Positions 5,712-7,049 of a DNA stretch of 7,049 nucleotides are shown here, one piece after another. The stretch covers positions 1 to 7,049 of the forward strand of contig CANGGC010000133.1 in the NCBI GenBank assembly GCA_947453125.1, in the 5' to 3' direction. Within the stretch, counting starts at the first letter, position 1. The number at the start of each line of letters is the position of its first letter. This DNA is from Planctomycetaceae bacterium (GTDB taxonomy: Bacteria; Planctomycetota; Planctomycetia; Pirellulales; UBA1268). The notes beneath the pieces were generated by a model that was not told the origin of the DNA, made no database searches, and saw only the letters and a program-made list of their open reading frames with translations. A program made the translations under genes and the position numbers.

Positions 5712-7049
5712 TCACTCGGCGCCGAGTTGGTCCTGGATTGCCAGCCAGCGCTCCTCGGCCTCCGCGAGCTTGGCGGTGACGGCGGTGAGCTGGGTGTGGA
5801 GGCGGAGGGCCTCGGCGGCATCGGTGGCAGCGAGCATCGCGGCGTTGGCCTGCTTCTTCTCCGTGTCGAGCTTGGCGATCGAGCGCTCGAGATTGGAAAG
5901 CTCGCGGCGGAGGTCGCGGTCGTTCCGTGGCGTCTCCCCCTTCGCAGCCGGGGCGGTGGCAGCCTTGCCGACGCGGTCGGCCGGCGGGGGCTTGCGGCTG
6001 ACCGCCCGTCCGCTGTCGGCTGCCTCGGCGTCGTCGATCTCCTTGGTGACGGCGGCGAGATAGGCCGAGTAGTCGCCGATGTAGTTGACGACGCGGCCAT
6101 CCTTCACCTCGATGACGTTCGTGGCCACGGTTTGCATGAACGACCGATCGTGGCTGGTGAAGATCACGGTGCCTTCATAGGCGAGGAGGGCCTGGGCGAG
6201 GGCGTCGACGGTCTCGACGTCGAGGTGGTTGCCAGGCTCATCGAGGACGAGGATGTTGTAGGGCCCGAGGAGCAAGCCGGCCATGCAGAGCCGGGCCCGT
6301 TCACCGCCTGAGAGAACCTTCACCTTCTTCTCCACCGCCTTGCCGCGAAAGAGCATGGCGCCGGCGAGGTCGAGGATCTGCTGCTGTTTCGTGCCGATCA
6401 TCGCCGCCCGCTCGAGGTAGCCGAGGACGGTGTCGGTCTCGGTGAGGCTCGTGTAAACGTGTTGGGCGTAGATCCCCACGTCGCAGCCGTGGCCCCACTT
6501 CACCTCGCCTTTGATCGGCTGAAGCGAATCGACGATCGTCCGCAGGAACGTCGTCTTTCCTTGGCCGTTGTCGCCGACGATCGCGGCCCGTGAACCGTGG
6601 ACGATCTCGACATCGATTCCATCGGCGACGGTCCGTTCGGCATAGCCGACGGCGAGATCGCGGCAGCGGACGGCCGGCCCCCTCCGCGGCGAGACGCGGG
6701 GGCAGCGGATGGCCGCGGTGGGGGCGTCGACGACGAGCTCCTCGACCTCGAGTTTCTCGAGTTGCTTCTCCTTCGACTTGGCCCGCGAGGCGGTCGAGGC
6801 GCGGGCCTTGTTGCGATTGATGAAGTCCTCGAGTTGGCGGCGCTTGGCGAGGACGGCGGCATTAGTTCGCTCGACGTGTTCGCGCTGTTCCTTCTCGAAT
6901 TGGAGAAAGGCGTCGATCTTCCCGGGGAAGACGGTGAGCTTCCCGTGGGAAAGGTCGAGGGTCTGGTCGCAGGTGGCGGCGAGGAAGGCCCGGTCGTGGG
7001 AGACGATCAGGCAGGCTTCCTTGTAGCCGCGCAGAAAGTGCTCGAGGAG
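5712..7049 (-). CDS. ABC-F family ATPase, Uup-like (5' end outside window)
   Basis: Soluble ABC-F protein with two nucleotide-binding domains and no membrane part; the family acts on ribosomes. The frame is open to the window edge, giving the last 445 residues; full-length members are roughly 530-650. Counting from 7049: SHDRAF (17-22) is the H-loop of the first domain. A charged interdomain linker (about 35-105: FEKEQREHVER, NRNKARASTASRAKSKEKQ) is the usual tRNA-facing ABC-F element. The second domain has Walker A GDNGQGKTT (159-167), Q-loop IYAQ, signature LSGGERARL (246-254), Walker B ILVLDEP with catalytic Glu271, and H-loop SHDRSF with His300. Where most ABC-F proteins have EPTNHLD, this one has EPGNHLD. 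After a Pro/Ala/Lys linker, a C-terminal coiled coil (about residues 380-445: LRRELSNLERSIAKLDTEKK and on) resembles the Uup C-terminal DNA/RNA-binding domain. The gene converges on the unrecognised ORF with 24 bp between the stops. An antibiotic-resistance ABC-F role is possible but less likely than a housekeeping one. Confidence 0.93.
   Translation of the reverse strand, partial: LLEHFLRGYKEACLIVSHDRAFLAATCDQTLDLSHGKLTVFPGKIDAFLQFEKEQREHVERTNAAVLAKRRQLEDFINRNKARASTASRAKSKEKQLEKLEVEELVVDAPTAAIRCPRVSPRRGPAVRCRDLAVGYAERTVADGIDVEIVHGSRAAIVGDNGQGKTTFLRTIVDSLQPIKGEVKWGHGCDVGIYAQHVYTSLTETDTVLGYLERAAMIGTKQQQILDLAGAMLFRGKAVEKKVKVLSGGERARLCMAGLLLGPYNILVLDEPGNHLDVETVDALAQALLAYEGTVIFTSHDRSFMQTVATNVIEVKDGRVVNYIGDYSAYLAAVTKEIDDAEAADSGRAVSRKPPPADRVGKAATAPAAKGETPRNDRDLRRELSNLERSIAKLDTEKKQANAAMLAATDAAEALRLHTQLTAVTAKLAEAEERWLAIQDQLGAE

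Noticed and set aside
5495..6100. Minus-strand frame of 201 codons overlapping the ABC-F gene end
   Set aside because: Ser/Pro/Arg/Thr-rich out-of-frame product with no motif; the ABC-F frame through this region is unbroken.
6500..6510. Possible start of a short ABC-F gene at the GTG at 6503
   Set aside because: The same frame stays open upstream to the window edge and encodes the second Walker A, the linker and the first domain's H-loop, so the gene is longer and not truncated.

Overview
The window is a GC-rich stretch of bacterial chromosome with dense coding, short spacers and few Shine-Dalgarno sites. Several proteins have a flavour I associate with planctomycetes (Pirellulales-like): a PhoPQ-activated pathogenicity-related (PqaA-type) hydrolase, a FabZ-like hotdog protein starting MRWFWIDRF, and an ABC-F ATPase with EPGNHLD instead of EPTNHLD. 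That taxonomic assignment is an inference from memory of protein families, not a search result.

Layout. Positions 2-1216 (+) hold the C-terminal 404 residues of GlgE, the maltosyltransferase that builds alpha-1,4-glucan from maltose 1-phosphate; its N-terminus lies outside the window. It overlaps by 11 bp a complete stand-alone maltokinase (1206-2645, +), which makes that maltose 1-phosphate. Together they are the last two steps of the GlgE route from trehalose to glucan, and the overlap suggests translational coupling. Converging on them from the minus strand are a FabZ-like hotdog dehydratase (2669-3166) and, 70 bp upstream of it, a PqaA-family alpha/beta hydrolase (3237 to about 4592), probably co-transcribed.

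A spacer of about 360 bp (4593-4955) separates the hydrolase from a divergent, unrecognised 243-residue protein (4956-5687, +). This spacer is the least GC-rich part of the window and carries small inverted repeats and a T-run, so it is the best place for promoters and operators. The unrecognised gene converges, with a 24 bp gap, on an ABC-F ATPase gene (5712-7049, -) whose 5' part runs off the window.

I see no RNA gene, mobile element, CRISPR array or integrated phage, and no clearly new multi-gene system. The points most worth a second look are the orphan protein, the missing conventional start and signal peptide of the PqaA-like gene, and the repeat-bearing divergent spacer.
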